Assembly (NCBI GenBank): GCA_964057225.1
Contig: OZ059894.1
Location: forward strand, 2,418,001 to 2,482,000
Reading direction: 5' to 3'
Origin: Auanema rhodensis
Lineage: Eukaryota > Nematoda > Chromadorea > Rhabditida > Rhabditidae
Length of the DNA stretch: 64,000 nt
Shown here: positions 40,011 to 53,348 of the stretch, one piece after another
How the letters are laid out: every line of letters begins with the position of its first letter
Numbering within the stretch: the stretch's first letter is position 1
Notes under the pieces: generated by a model
The model's database searches: none
What the model was told of the DNA's origin: nothing
Seen by the model: only the letters and a program-made list of their open reading frames with translations
Program-made: the position numbers and the translations under genes

Positions 40011-43000
40011 TTGACAAAAATTTTTTCGAAAAATTTCGAAATAATTTAGCAAAAAGTAGATGTTTTTAGATTCCTTTTTTCAAGGCAAAGACGATGGACA
40101 TTGTTATTCAACGAAAAAATCAATTCTTCAGGGTGAAAATCGAGGATCTAAGTGTGAACTTATATCAGTTGATATCTCGGTGCATTTTTAAGCTAGCGCA
40201 AATCTGATAACACAGATCGACGCAGCTTGAAAATCCGCATCGAATGCACTATACTACATTGAGAAACGCTCAATACAAAATGTAGTTATGATCGTTTGAA
40301 AAATGATGCATTAGTGTATGTTGAGTTTCCATGTACACTCAACATTGCTTCCAAAAACATTTTGACAAAAATTTTTTCGAAAAATTTCAAAATAATTTAG
40401 CAAGAAGTAGATGTTTTTAGATTCCTTTTTTCAAGGCAAAGACGATGGACAATGTTATTCAACGAAAAAATAATTTCTTCAGGGTGAAAATCGAGGATAT
40501 AAGTGTGAACTTATATCAGTTGATATCTCGGTGCATTTTTAAGCTAGCGCAAATCTGATAACACAGATCGACGCAGCTTAAAAATCCGCATCAAATGCAC
40601 TCTACTACATTGAGAAACGCTCAATACAAAAATTAGTTATGATCGTTTGAAAAATGATGAATTAGTGTATGTTGAGTTTCCATGTACACTCAACATTGCT
40701 TCCAAAAACATTTTGACAAAAATTTTTTCGAGAAATTTCAAAATAATTTAGCAGAAAGTAGATGTTTTTAGATTCCTTTTTTCAAGGCAAAGACGATGGA
40801 CATTGTTATTCAACGAAAAAATTAATTCTTCACGGTGAAAATCGAGGATATAAGTGTGAACTTATATCAGTTGATATCTCGGTGCATTTTTAAGCTAGCG
40901 CAAATCTGATAACACAGATCGACGCAGCTTAAAAATCCGCATCAAATGCACTCTACTACATTGAGAAACGCTCAATACAAAAATTAGTTATGATCGTTTG
41001 AAAAATGATGAATTAGTGTATGTTGAGTTTCCATGTACACTCAACATTGCTTCCAAAAACATTTTGACAAAACTTTTTTCGAGAAATTTCAAAATAATTT
41101 AGCAGAAAGTAGATGTTTTTAGATTCCTTTTTTCAAGGCAAAGACGATGGACATTGTTATTCAACGAAAAAATTAATTCTTCACGGTGAAAATCGAGGAT
41201 ATAAGTGTGAACTTATATCAGTTGATATCTCGGTGCATTTTTAAGCTAGCGCAAATCTGATAACACAGATCGACGCAGCTTAAAAATCCGCATCAAATGC
41301 ACTATACTACATTGAGAAACGCTCAATACAAAAATTAGTTATGATCGTTTGAAAAATGATGAATTAGTGTATGTTGAGTTTCCATGTACACTCAACATTG
41401 CTTCCAAAAACATTTTGACAAAAATTTTTTCGAGAAATTTCAAAATAATTTAGCAAAAAGTAGGTGTTTTTAGATTTCTTTGTTCAAGGCAAAGACGATG
41501 GACATTGTTATTCAACGAAAAAATTAATTCTTCAGGGTGAAAATCGAGGATATAAGTGTGAACATATATCAGTTGATATCTCGGTGCATTTTTAAGCTAG
41601 CGCAAATCTGATAACACAGATCGACGCAGCTTAAAAATCCGCATCGAATGCACTATACTACATTGAGAAACGCTCAATACAGAAATTAGTTATGATCGTT
41701 TGAAAAATGATGAATTAGTGTATGTTGAGTTTCCATGTACACTCAACATTGCTTCCAAAAACATTTTGACAAAAATTTTTTCGAGAAATTTCAAAATAAT
41801 TTAGCAAAAAGTAGGTGTTTTTAGATTTCTTTGTTCAAGGCGAAGACGATGGACATTGTTATTCAACGAAAAAATTAATTCTTCAGGGTGAAAATCGAGG
41901 ATATAAGTGTGAACATATATCAGTTGATATCTCGGTGCATTTTTAAGCTAGCGCAAATCTGATAACACAGATCGACGCAGCTTAAAAATCCGCATCGAAT
42001 GCACTATACTACATTGATAAACGCTCAATACAGAAATTAGTTATGATCGTTTGAAAAATGATGAATTAGTGTATGTTGAGTTTCCATGTACACTCAACAT
42101 TGCTTCCAAAAACATTTTGACAAAAATTTTTTCGAGAAATTTCAAAATAATTTAGCAAAAAGTAGATGTTTTCAGATTTTTTTTTTCAAGGCAAAGACGA
42201 TGGACAATGTTATTCAACGAAAAAATTAATTCTTCAGGGTGAAAATCGAGAATATAAGTGTGAACTTATATCAGTTGATATCTCGGTGCATTTTTAAGCT
42301 AGCGCAAATCTGATAACACAGATCGACGCAGCTTAAAAATCCGCATCGAATGCACTATACTACATTGAAAAACGCTTAATAAAAAAATTAGTTATGATGG
42401 TTTGAAAAATGATGCATTAGTGTATATTGAGTTTCCATGTACACTCAACATTGCTTCCAAAAACATTTTGACAAAAATTTTTTCGAAAAATTTCAGAATA
42501 ATTTAGCAAAAAGTAGATGTTTTTAGATTCCTTTTTTCAAGGCAAAGACGATGGACATTGTTATTCAACGAAAAAATTAATTCTTCAGGGTGAAAATCGA
42601 GGATATAAGTAAGAACATATATCAGTTGATATCTCGGTGCATTTTTAAGCTAGCGCAAATCTGATAACACAGATCGACGCAGCTTAAAAATCCGCATCAA
42701 ATGCACTATACTACATTGAGAAACGTTCAATACAAAAATTAGTTATGATCGTTTGAAAAATGATGAATTAGTGTATGTTGAGTTTCCATGTACACTCAAC
42801 ATTGCTTCCAAAAACATTTTGACAAAAATTTTTTCGAGAAATTTCAAAATAATTTAGCAAAAAGTAGGTGTTTTTAGATTTCTTTGTTCAAGGCGAAGAC
42901 GATGGACATTGTTATTCAACGAAAAAATTAATTCTTCAGGGTGAAAATCGAGGATATAAGTGTGAACATATATCAGTTGATATCTCGGTGCATTTTTAAG

Positions 43001-44924
43001 CTAGCGCAAATCTGATAACACAGATCGACGCAGCTTAAAAATCCGCATCGAATGCACTATACTACATTGAGAAACGCTCAATACAAAAATTAGTTATGAT
43101 CGTTTGAAAAATGATGAATTAGTGTATGTTGAGTTTCCATGTACACTCAACATTGCTTCCAAAAACATTTTGACAAAAATTTTTTCGAGAAATTTCAAAA
43201 TAATTTAGCAAAAAGTAGATGTTTTTAGATTCCTTTTTTCAAGGCGAAGACGATGGACATTGTTATTCAACGAAAAAATTAATTCTTCAGGGTGAAAATC
43301 GAGGATATAAGTGTGAACTTATATCAGTTGATATCTCGGTGCATTTTTAAGCTAGCGCAAATCTGATAACACAGATCGACGCAGCTTAAAAATCCGCATC
43401 GAATGCACTATACTACATTGAGAAACGCTTAATACAAAAATTAGTTATGATCGTTTGAAAAATGATGCATTAGTGTATGTTGAGTTTCCATGTACACTCA
43501 ACATTGCTTCCAAAAACATTTTGACAAAAATTTTTTCGAAAAATTTCGAAATAATTTAGCAAAAAGTAGATGTTTTTAGATTCCTTTTTTCAAGGCAAAG
43601 ACGATGGACATTGTTATTCAACGAAAAAATCAATTCTTCAGGGTGAAAATCGAGGATCTAAGTGTGAACTTATATCAGTTGATATCTCGGTGCATTTTTA
43701 AGCTAGCGCAAATCTGATAACACAGATCGACGCAGCTTCAAAATCCGCATCGAATGCACTATACTACATTGAGAAACGCTCAATACAAAATGTAGTTATG
43801 ATCGTTTGAAAAATGATGCATTAGTGTATGTTGAGTTTCCATGTACACTCAACATTGCTTCCAAAAACATTTTGACAAAAATTTTTTCGAAAAATTTCAA
43901 AATAATTTAGCAAGAAGTAGATGTTTTTAGATTCCTTTTTTCAAGGCAAAGACGATGGACAATGTTATTCAACGAAAAAATAATTTCTTCAGGGTGAAAA
44001 TCGAGGATATAAGTGTGAACTTATATCAGTTGATATCTCGGTGCATTTTTAAGCTAGCGCAAATCTGATAACACAGATCGACGCAGCTTAAAAATCCGCA
44101 TCAAATGCACTATACTACATTGAGAAACGCTCAATACAAAAATTAGTTATGATCGTTTGAAAAATGATGAATTAGTGTATGTTGAGTTTCCATGTACACT
44201 CAACATTGCTTCCAAAAACATTTTGACAAAAATTTTTTCGAGAAATTTCAAAATAATTTAGCAAAAAGTAGATGTTTTTAGATTCCTTTTTTCAAGGCAA
44301 AGACGATGGACATTGTTATTCAACGAAAAAATTAATTCTTCACGGTGAAAATCGAGGATATAAGTGTGAACTTATATCAGTTGATATCTCGGTGCATTTT
44401 TAAGCTAGCGCAAATCTGATAACACAGATCGACGCAGCTTAAAAATCCGCATCAAATGCACTATACTACATTGAGAAACGCTCAATACAAAAATTAGTTA
44501 TGATCGTTTGAAAAATGATGAATTAGTGTATGTTGAGTTTCCATGTACACTCAACATTGCTTCCAAAAACATTTTGACAAAAATTTTTTCGAGAAATTTC
44601 AAAATAATTTAGCAAAAAGTAGGTGTTTTTAGATTTCTTTGTTCAAGGCGAAGACGATGGACATTGTTATTCAACGAAAAAATTAATTCTTCAGGGTGAA
44701 AATCGAGGATATAAGTGTGAACATATATCAGTTGATATCTCGGTGCATTTTTAAGCTAGCGCAAATCTGATAACACAGATCGACGCAGCTTAAAAATCCG
44801 CATCGAATGCACTATACTACATTGAGAAACGCTCAATACAAAATTTAGTTATGATCGTTTGAAAAATGATGAATTAGTGTATGTTGAGTTTCCATGTACA
44901 CTCAACATTGCTTCCAAAAACATT
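40011..44924. repeat. HOR block: 10-monomer unit (3510 bp), about 1.4 copies
   Basis: The GAAAT/CAATTC/GATCTAAG monomer at 40011 recurs at 43521, 3510 bp later, each followed by GCAAGAAG (40362, 43872) and TTCACGG (40713, 44223) subtypes. In the first unit the TTCACGG monomer is doubled (40713 and 41064, both with GCAGAAAG), and the monomer before each shares the tail CACTCTACTAC. An AGTAGGTG monomer is also doubled (41415 and 41766). The second unit has single copies at these places. A different base follows AGCTT in the two first monomers (GAAAAT versus CAAAAT). Confidence 0.78.
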
Positions 44925-47030
44925 TTGACAAAAATTTTTTCGAAAAATTTTAAAATAATTTAGGAGGAAGTAGATGTTTTTAGATTCCTTTTTTTAAGGC
45001 AAAGACGATGGACATTGTTATTCAACGAAAAAATTAATTCTTCAGGGTGAAAATCGAGGATATAAGTGTGAACATATATCAGTTGATATCTCGGTGCATT
45101 TTTAAGCTAGCGCAAATCTGATAACACAGATCGACGCAGCTTAAAAATCCGCATCGAATGCACTATACTACATTGAGAAACGCTCAATACAAAAATTAGT
45201 TATGATCGTTCGAAAAATGATGCATTAGTGTATGTTGAGTTTCCATGTACACTCAACATTGCTTCCAAAAACATTTTGACAAAAATTTTTTCGAAAAATT
45301 TCAAAATAATTTAGCAAAAAGTAGATGTTTTTAGATTCCTTTTTTCAAGGCAAAGACGATGGACATTGTTATTCAACGAAAAAATTAATTCTTCACGGTG
45401 AAAATCGAGGATATAAGTGTGAACTTATATCAGTTGAAATCTCGGTGCATTTTTAAGCTAGCGCAAATCTGATAACACAGATCGACGCAGCTTAAAAATC
45501 CGCATCAAATGCACTATACTACATTGAGAAACGCTCAATACAAAAATTAGTTATGATCGTTTGAAAAATGATGAATTAGTGTATGTTGAGTTTCCATGTA
45601 CACTCAACATTGCTTCCAAAAACATTTTGACAAAAATTTTTTCGAGAAATTTCAAATTAATTTAGCAAAAAGTAGATGTTTTTAGATTCCTTTTTTCAAG
45701 GCAAAGACGATGGACATTGTTATTCAACGAAAAAATTAATTCTTCACGGTGAAAATCGAGGATATAAGTGTGAACTTATATCAGTTGATATCTCGGTGCA
45801 TTTTTAAGCTAGCGCAAATCTGATAACACAGATCGACGCAGCTTAAAAATCCGCATCAAATGCACTATACTACATTGAGAAACGCTCAATACAAAAATTA
45901 GTTATGATCGTTCGAAAAATGATGCATTAGTATATGTTGAGTTTCCATGTACACTCAACATTGCTTCCAAAAACATTTTGACAAAAATTTTTTCGAAAAA
46001 TTTTAAAATAATTTAGGAGGAAGTAGATGTTTTTAGATTCCTTTTTTTAAGGCAAAGACGATGGACATTGTTATTCAACGAAAAAATTAATTCTTCAGGG
46101 TGAAAATCGAGGATATAAGTGTGAACATATATCAGTTGATATCTCGGTGCATTTTTAAGCTAGCGCAAATCTGATAACACAGATCGACGCAGCTTAAAAA
46201 TCCGCATCGAATGCACTATACTACATTGAGAAACGCTCAATACAAAAATTAGTTATGATCGTTCGAAAAATGATGCATTAGTGTATGTTGAGTTTCCATG
46301 TACACTCAACATTGCTTCCAAAAACATTTTGACAAAAATTTTTTCGAAAAATTTCAAAATAATTTAGCAAAAAGTAGATGTTTTTAGATTCCTTTTTTCA
46401 AGGCAAAGACGATGGACATTGTTATTCAACGAAAAAATTAATTCTTCACGGTGAAAATCGAGGATATAAGTGTGAACTTATATCAGTTGAAATCTCGGTG
46501 CATTTTTAAGCTAGCGCAAATCTGATAACACAGATCGACGCAGCTTAAAAATCCGCATCAAATGCACTATACTACATTGAGAAACGCTCAATACAAAAAT
46601 TAGTTATGATCGTTTGAAAAATGATGAATTAGTGTATGTTGAGTTTCCATGTACACTCAACATTGCTTCCAAAAACATTTTGACAAAAATTTTTTCGAGA
46701 AATTTCAAATTAATTTAGCAAAAAGTAGATGTTTTTAGATTCCTTTTTTCAAGGCAAAGACGATGGACATTGTTATTCAACGAAAAAATTAATTCTTCAC
46801 GGTGAAAATCGAGGATATAAGTGTGAACTTATATCAGTTGATATCTCGGTGCATTTTTAAGCTAGCGCAAATCTGATAACACAGATCGACGCAGCTTAAA
46901 AATCCGCATCAAATGCACTATACTACATTGAGAAACGCTCAATACAAAAATTAGTTATGATCGTTCGAAAAATGATGCATTAGTATATGTTGAGTTTCCA
47001 TGTACACTCAACATTGCTTCCAAAAACATT
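44925..47030. repeat. HOR block: 3-monomer unit (1053 bp), two copies
   Basis: Units are 44925-45977 and 45978-47030. The first monomer of each has TTTTAAAATAATTTAGGAGG, the second TTCACGG with GTTGAAATCTCGG, and the third CAAATTAATTTAGC followed by the rare TTAGTATATG. These markers are found nowhere else in the window that I saw, so this looks like a very recent duplication of a trimer. Confidence 0.85.
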
Positions 47031-50000
47031 TTGACAAAAATTTTTTCGAAAAATTTCAAAATAATTTAGCAAAAAGTAGATGTTTTCAGATTCTTTCTTT
47101 CAAGGCAAAGACGATGGACAATGTTATTCAACGAAAAAATTAATTCTTCAGGGTGAAAATCGAGGATGTAAGTGTGAACTTATATCAGTTGATATCTTTG
47201 TGCATTTTCAAGCTAGCGCAAATCTGAAAACACAGATCGACGCAGCTTAAAAATCCGCATCGAATGCACTATACTACATTGAGAAACGCTCAATACAGAA
47301 ATTAGTTATGATCGTTTGAAAAATGATGCATTAGTGTATGTTGAGTTTCCATGTACACTCAACATTGCTTCCAAAAACATTTTGACAAAAATTTTTTCGA
47401 AAAATTTCAAAATAATTTAGCAAAAAGTAGATGTTTTTAGATTCCTTTTTTCAAGGCGAAGACGATGGACATTGTTATTCAACGAAAAAATTAATTCTTC
47501 AGGGTGAAAATCGAGGATATAAGTGTGAACTTATATCAGTTGATATCTCGGTGCATTTCTAAGCTAGCGCAAATCTGATAACACAGATCGACGCAGCTTA
47601 AAAATCCGCATCGAATGCACTATACTACATTGAGAAACGCTTAATACAAAAATTAGTTATGATCGTTTGAAAAATGATGCATTAGTGTATGTTGAGTTTC
47701 CATGTACACTCAACATTGCTTCCAAAAACATTTTGACAAAAATTTTTTCGAAAAATTTCAAAATAATTTAGCAAAAAAAAGATGTTTTTAGTTTCCTTTT
47801 TTCAAGGCAAAGACGATGGACGATGTTATTCAACGAAAAAATTAATTCTTCAGGGTGAAAATCGAGGATATAAGTGTGAACTTATATCAGTTGATATCTC
47901 GGTGCATTTTTAAGCTAGCGCAAATCTGCTAACACAGATCGATGCAGCTTAAAAATCCGCATCGAATGCATTATACTACATTGAGAAACGCTTAATACAA
48001 AAATTAGTTATGATCGTTCGAAAAATGATGCATTAGTGTATGTTGAGTTTCCATGTACACTCAACATTGCTTCCAAAAACATTTTGACAAAAATTTTTTC
48101 GAAAAATTTCAAAATAATTTAGCAAAAAGTAGATGTTTTCAGATTCTTTCTTTCAAGGCAAAGACGATGGACAATGTTATTCAACGAAAAAATTAATTCT
48201 TCAGGGTGAAAATCGAGGATGTAAGTGTGAACTTATATCAGTTGATATCTTTGTGCATTTTTAAGCTAGCGCAAATCTGAAAACACAGATCGACGCAGCT
48301 TAAAAATCCGCATCGAATGCACTATACTACATTGAGAAACGCTCAATACAGAAATTAGTTATGATCGTTTGAAAAATGATGCATTAGTGTATGTTGAGTT
48401 TCCATGTACACTCAACATTGCTTCCAAAAACATTTTGACAAAAATTTTTTCGAAAAATTTCATAATAATTTAGCAAAAAGTAGATGTTTTTAGATTCCTT
48501 TTTTCAAGGCGAAGACGATGGACATTGTTATTCAACGAAAAAATTAATTCTTCAGGGTGAAAATCGAGGATATAAGTGTGAACTTATATCAGTTGATATC
48601 TCGGTGCATTTTTAAGCTAGCGCAAATCTGATAACACAGATCGACGCAGCTTAAAAATCCGCATCGAATGCACTATACTACATTGAGAAACGCTCAATAC
48701 AAAAATTAGTTATGATCGTTCGAAAAATGATGCATTAGTGTATGTTGAGTTTCCATGTACACTCAACATTGCTTCCAAAAACATTTTGACAAAAATTTTT
48801 TCGAAAAATTTCAAAATAATTTAGCAAAAAGTAGATGTTTTCAGATTCTTTCTTTCAAGGCAAAGACGATGGACAATGTTATTCAACGAAAAAATTAATT
48901 CTTCAGGATGAAAATCGAGGATGTAAGTGTGAACTTATATCAGTTGATATCTTTGTGCATTTTTAAGCTAGCGCAAATCTGAAAACACAGATCGACGCAG
49001 CTTAAAAATCCGCATCGAATGCACTATGCTACATTGAGAAACGCTTAATACAAAAATTAGTTATGATCGTTTGAAAAATGATGCATTAGTGTATGTTGAG
49101 TTTCCATGTACACTCAACATTGCTTCCAAAAACATTTTGACAAAAATTTTTTCGAAAAATTTCAAAATAATTTAGCAAAAAGTAGATGTTTTTAGTTTCC
49201 TTTTTTCAAGGCAAAGACGATGGACGATGTTATTCAACGAAAAAATTAATTCTTCAGGGTGAAAATCGAGGATATAAGTGTGAACTTATATCAGTTGATA
49301 TCTCGGTGCATTTTTAAGCTAGCGCAAATCTGCTAACACAGATCGATGCAGCTTAAAAATCCGCATCGAATGCACTATACTACATTGAAAAACGCTTAAT
49401 ACAAAAATTAGTTATGATCGTTTGAAAAATGATGCATTAGTGTATGTTGAGTTTCCAGGTACACTCAACATTGCTTCCAAAAACATTTTGACAAAAATTT
49501 TTTCGAAAAATTTCAAAATAATTTAGCAAAAAGTAGATGTTTTTAGTTTCCTTTTTTCAAGGCAAAGACGATGGACGATGTTATTCAACGAAAAAATTAA
49601 TTCTTCAGGGTGAAAATCGAGGATATAAGTGTGAACTTATATCAGTTGATATCTCGGTGCATTTTTAAGCTAGCGCAAATCTGCTAACACAGATCGATGC
49701 AGCTTAAAAATCCGCATCGAATGCACTATACTACATTGAAAAACGCTTAATACAAAAATTAGTTATGATCGTTTGAAAAATGATGCATTAGTGTATGTTG
49801 AGTTTCCAGGTACACTCAACATTGCTTCCAAAAACATTTTGACAAAAATTTTTTCGAAAAATTTCAAAATAATTTAGCAAAAAGTAGATGTTTTTAGTTT
49901 CCTTTTTTCAAGGCAAAGACGATGGACGATGTTATTCAACGAAAAAATTAATTCTTCAGGGTGAAAATCGAGGATATAAGTGTGAACTTATATCAGTTGA

Positions 50001-53000
50001 TATCTCGGTGCATTTTTAAGCTAGCGCAAATCTGCTAACACAGATCGATGCAGCTTAAAAATCCGCATCGAATGCACTATACTACATTGAGAAACGCTTA
50101 ATACAAAAATTAGTTATGATCGTTTGAAAAATGATGCATTAGTGTATGTTGAGTTTCCATGTACACTCAACATTGCTTCCAAAAACATTTTGACAAAAAT
50201 TTTTTCGAAAAATTTTAAAATAATTTTGCAAAAATTAGATGTTTTCAGATTCTTTTTTTCAAGGCGAAGACGATGGACATTGTTATTCAACGAAAAAATT
50301 AATTCTTCAGGGTGAAAATCGAGGATATAAGTGTGAACTTATATCAGTTGATATCTCGGTGCATTTTTAAGCTAGCGCAAATCTGATAACACAGATCGAC
50401 GCAGCTTAAAAATCCGCATCGAATGCACTATACTACATTGAGAAACGCTCAATACAAAAATTAGTTATGATCGTTCGAAAAATGATGCATTAGTGTATGT
50501 TGAGTTTCCATGTACACTCAACATTGCTTCCAAAAACATTTTGACAAAAATTTTTTCGAAAAATTTCGAAATAATTTAGCAAAAAGTAGATGTTTTCAGA
50601 TTCTTTCTTTCAAGGCAAAGACGATGGACAATGTTATTCAACGAAAAAATTAATTCTTCAGGGTGAAAATCGAGGATGTAAGTGTGAACTTATATCAGTT
50701 GATATCTTTGTGCATTTTTAAGCTAGCGCAAATCTGAAAACACAGATCGACGCAGCTTAAAAATCCGCATCGAATGCACTATACTACATTGAGAAACGCT
50801 CAATACAGAAATTAGTTATGATCGTTTGAAAAATGATGCATTAGTGTATGTTGAGTTTCCATGTACACTCAACATTGCTTCCAAAAACATTTTGACAAAA
50901 ATTTTTTCGAAAAATTTCAAAATAATTTAGCAAAAAGTAGATGTTTTTAGATTCCTTTTTTCAAGGCGAAGACGATGGACATTGTTATTCAACGAAAAAA
51001 TTAATTCTTCAGGGTGAAAATCGAGGATATAAGTGTGAACTTATATCAGTTGATATCTCGGTGCATTTCTAAGCTAGCGCAAATCTGATAACACAGATCA
51101 ACGCAGCTTAAAAATCCGCATCGAATGCACTATACTACATTGAGAAACGCTTAATACAAAAATTAGTTATGATCGTTTGAAAAATGATGCATTAGTGTAT
51201 GTTGAGTTTCCATGTACACTCAACATTGCTTCCAAAAACATTTTGACAAAAATTTTTTCGAAAAATTTCAAAATAATTTAGCAAAAAGTAGATGTTTTTA
51301 GTTTTCTTTTTTCAAGGGAAAGACGATGGACGATGTTATTCAACGAAAAAATTAATTATTCAGGGTGAAAATCGAGGATATAAGTGTGAACTTATATCAG
51401 TTGATATCTCGGTGCATTTTTAAGCTAGCGCAAATCTGCTAACACAGATCGATGCAGCTTAAAAATCCGCATCGAATGCACTATACTACATTGAGAAACG
51501 CTTAATACAAAAATTAGTTATGATCGTTTGAAAAATGATGCATTAGTGTATGTTGAGTTTCCATGTACACTCAACATTGCTTCCAAAAACATTTTGACAA
51601 AAATTTTTTCGAAAAATTTTAAAATAATTTTGCAAAAATTAGATGTTTTCAGATTCTTTTTTTCAAGGCAAAGACGATGGACAATTTTATTCAACGAAAA
51701 AATTAATTCTTCAGGGTGAAAATCGAGGATGTAAGTGTGAACTTATATCAGTTGATATCTTAGTGCATTTTTAAGCTAGCGCAAATCTGAAAACACAGAT
51801 CGACGCAGCTTAAAAATCCGCATCGAATGCACTATACTACATTGAGAAACGCTCAATACAGAAATTAGTTATGATCGTTTGAAAAATGATGCATTAGTGT
51901 ATGTTGAGTTTCCATGTACACTCAACATTGCTTCCAAAAACATTTTGACAAAAATTTTTTCGAAAAATTTTAAAATAATTTTGCAAAAATTAGATGTTTT
52001 CAGATTCTTTTTTTCAAGGCAAAGACGATGGACAATTTTATTCAACGAAAAAATTAATTCTTCAGGGTGAAAATCGAGGATATAAGTGTGAACTTATATC
52101 AGTTGATATCTCGGTGCATTTTTAAGCTAGCGCAAATCTGATAACACAGATCGACGCAGCTTAAAAATCCGCATCGAATGCACTATACTACATTGAGAAA
52201 CGCTCAATACAAAAATTAGTTATGATCGTTCGAAAAATGATGCATTAGTGTATGTTGAGTTTCCATGTACACTCAACATTGCTTCCAAAAACATTTTGAC
52301 AAAAATTTTTTCGAAAAATTTCAAAATAATTTAGCAAAAAGTAGATGTTTTCAGATTCTTTCTTTCAAGGCAAAGACGATGGACAATGTTATTCAACGAA
52401 AAAATTAATTCTTCAGGGTGAAAATCGAGGATGTAAGTGTGAACTTATATCAGTTGATATCTTAGTGCATTTTTAAGCTAGCGCAAATCTGAAAACACAG
52501 ATCGACGCAGCTTAAAAATCCGCATCGAATGCACTATACTACATTGAGAAACGCTCAATACAGAAATTAGTTATGATCGTTTGAAAAATGATGCATTAGT
52601 GTATGTTGAGTTTCCATGTACACTCAACATTGCTTCCAAAAACATTTTGACAAAAATTTTTTCGAAAAATTTTAAAATAATTTTGCAAAAATTAGATGTT
52701 TTCAGATTCTTTTTTTCAAGGCAAAGACGATGGACAATTTTATTCAACGAAAAAATTAATTCTTCAGGGTGAAAATCGAGGATATAAGTGTGAACTTATA
52801 TCAGTTGATATCTCGGTGCATTTTTAAGCTAGCGCAAATCTGATAACACAGATCGACGCAGCTTAAAAATCCGCATCGAATGCACTATACTACATTGAGA
52901 AACGCTCAATACAAAAATTAGTTATGATCGTTCGAAAAATGATGCATTAGTGTATGTTGAGTTTCCATGTACACTCAACATTGCTTCCAAAAACATTTTG

Positions 53001-53348
53001 ACAAAAATTTTTTCGAAAAATTTCAAAATAATTTAGCAAAAAGTAGATGTTTTCAGATTCTTTCTTTCAAGGCAAAGACGATGGACAATGTTATTCAACG
53101 AAAAAATTAATTCTTCAGGGTGAAAATCGAGGATGTAAGTGTGAACTTATATCAGTTGATATCTTAGTGCATTTTTAAGCTAGCGCAAATCTGAAAACAC
53201 AGATCGACGCAGCTTAAAAATCCGCATCGAATGCACTATACTACATTGAGAAACGCTCAATACAGAAATTAGTTATGATCGTTTGAAAAATGATGCATTA
53301 GTGTATGTTGAGTTTCCATGTACACTCAACATTGCTTCCAAAAACATT
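47031..53348. repeat. Satellite block rich in GATGTAAG and GGACGATG subtypes
   Basis: New subtypes appear here. One has GAGGATGTAAG, GATATCTTTGTGC or GATATCTTAGTGC, and CTGAAAACACAG (47031, 48084, 48786, 50541, 52296, 52998). Another has GGACGATG and CTGCTAACACAG (47733, 49137, 49488, 49839, 51243). The monomers starting at 49137 and 49488 are adjacent near-copies, both ending with TTTCCAGGTAC (49454 and 49805). A third subtype with TTTTAAAATAATTTTGC (50190, 51594, 51945, 52647) has lost the usual TAG at this point, opening a 63-codon frame that starts at TTG and contains no ATG. Confidence 0.8.
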
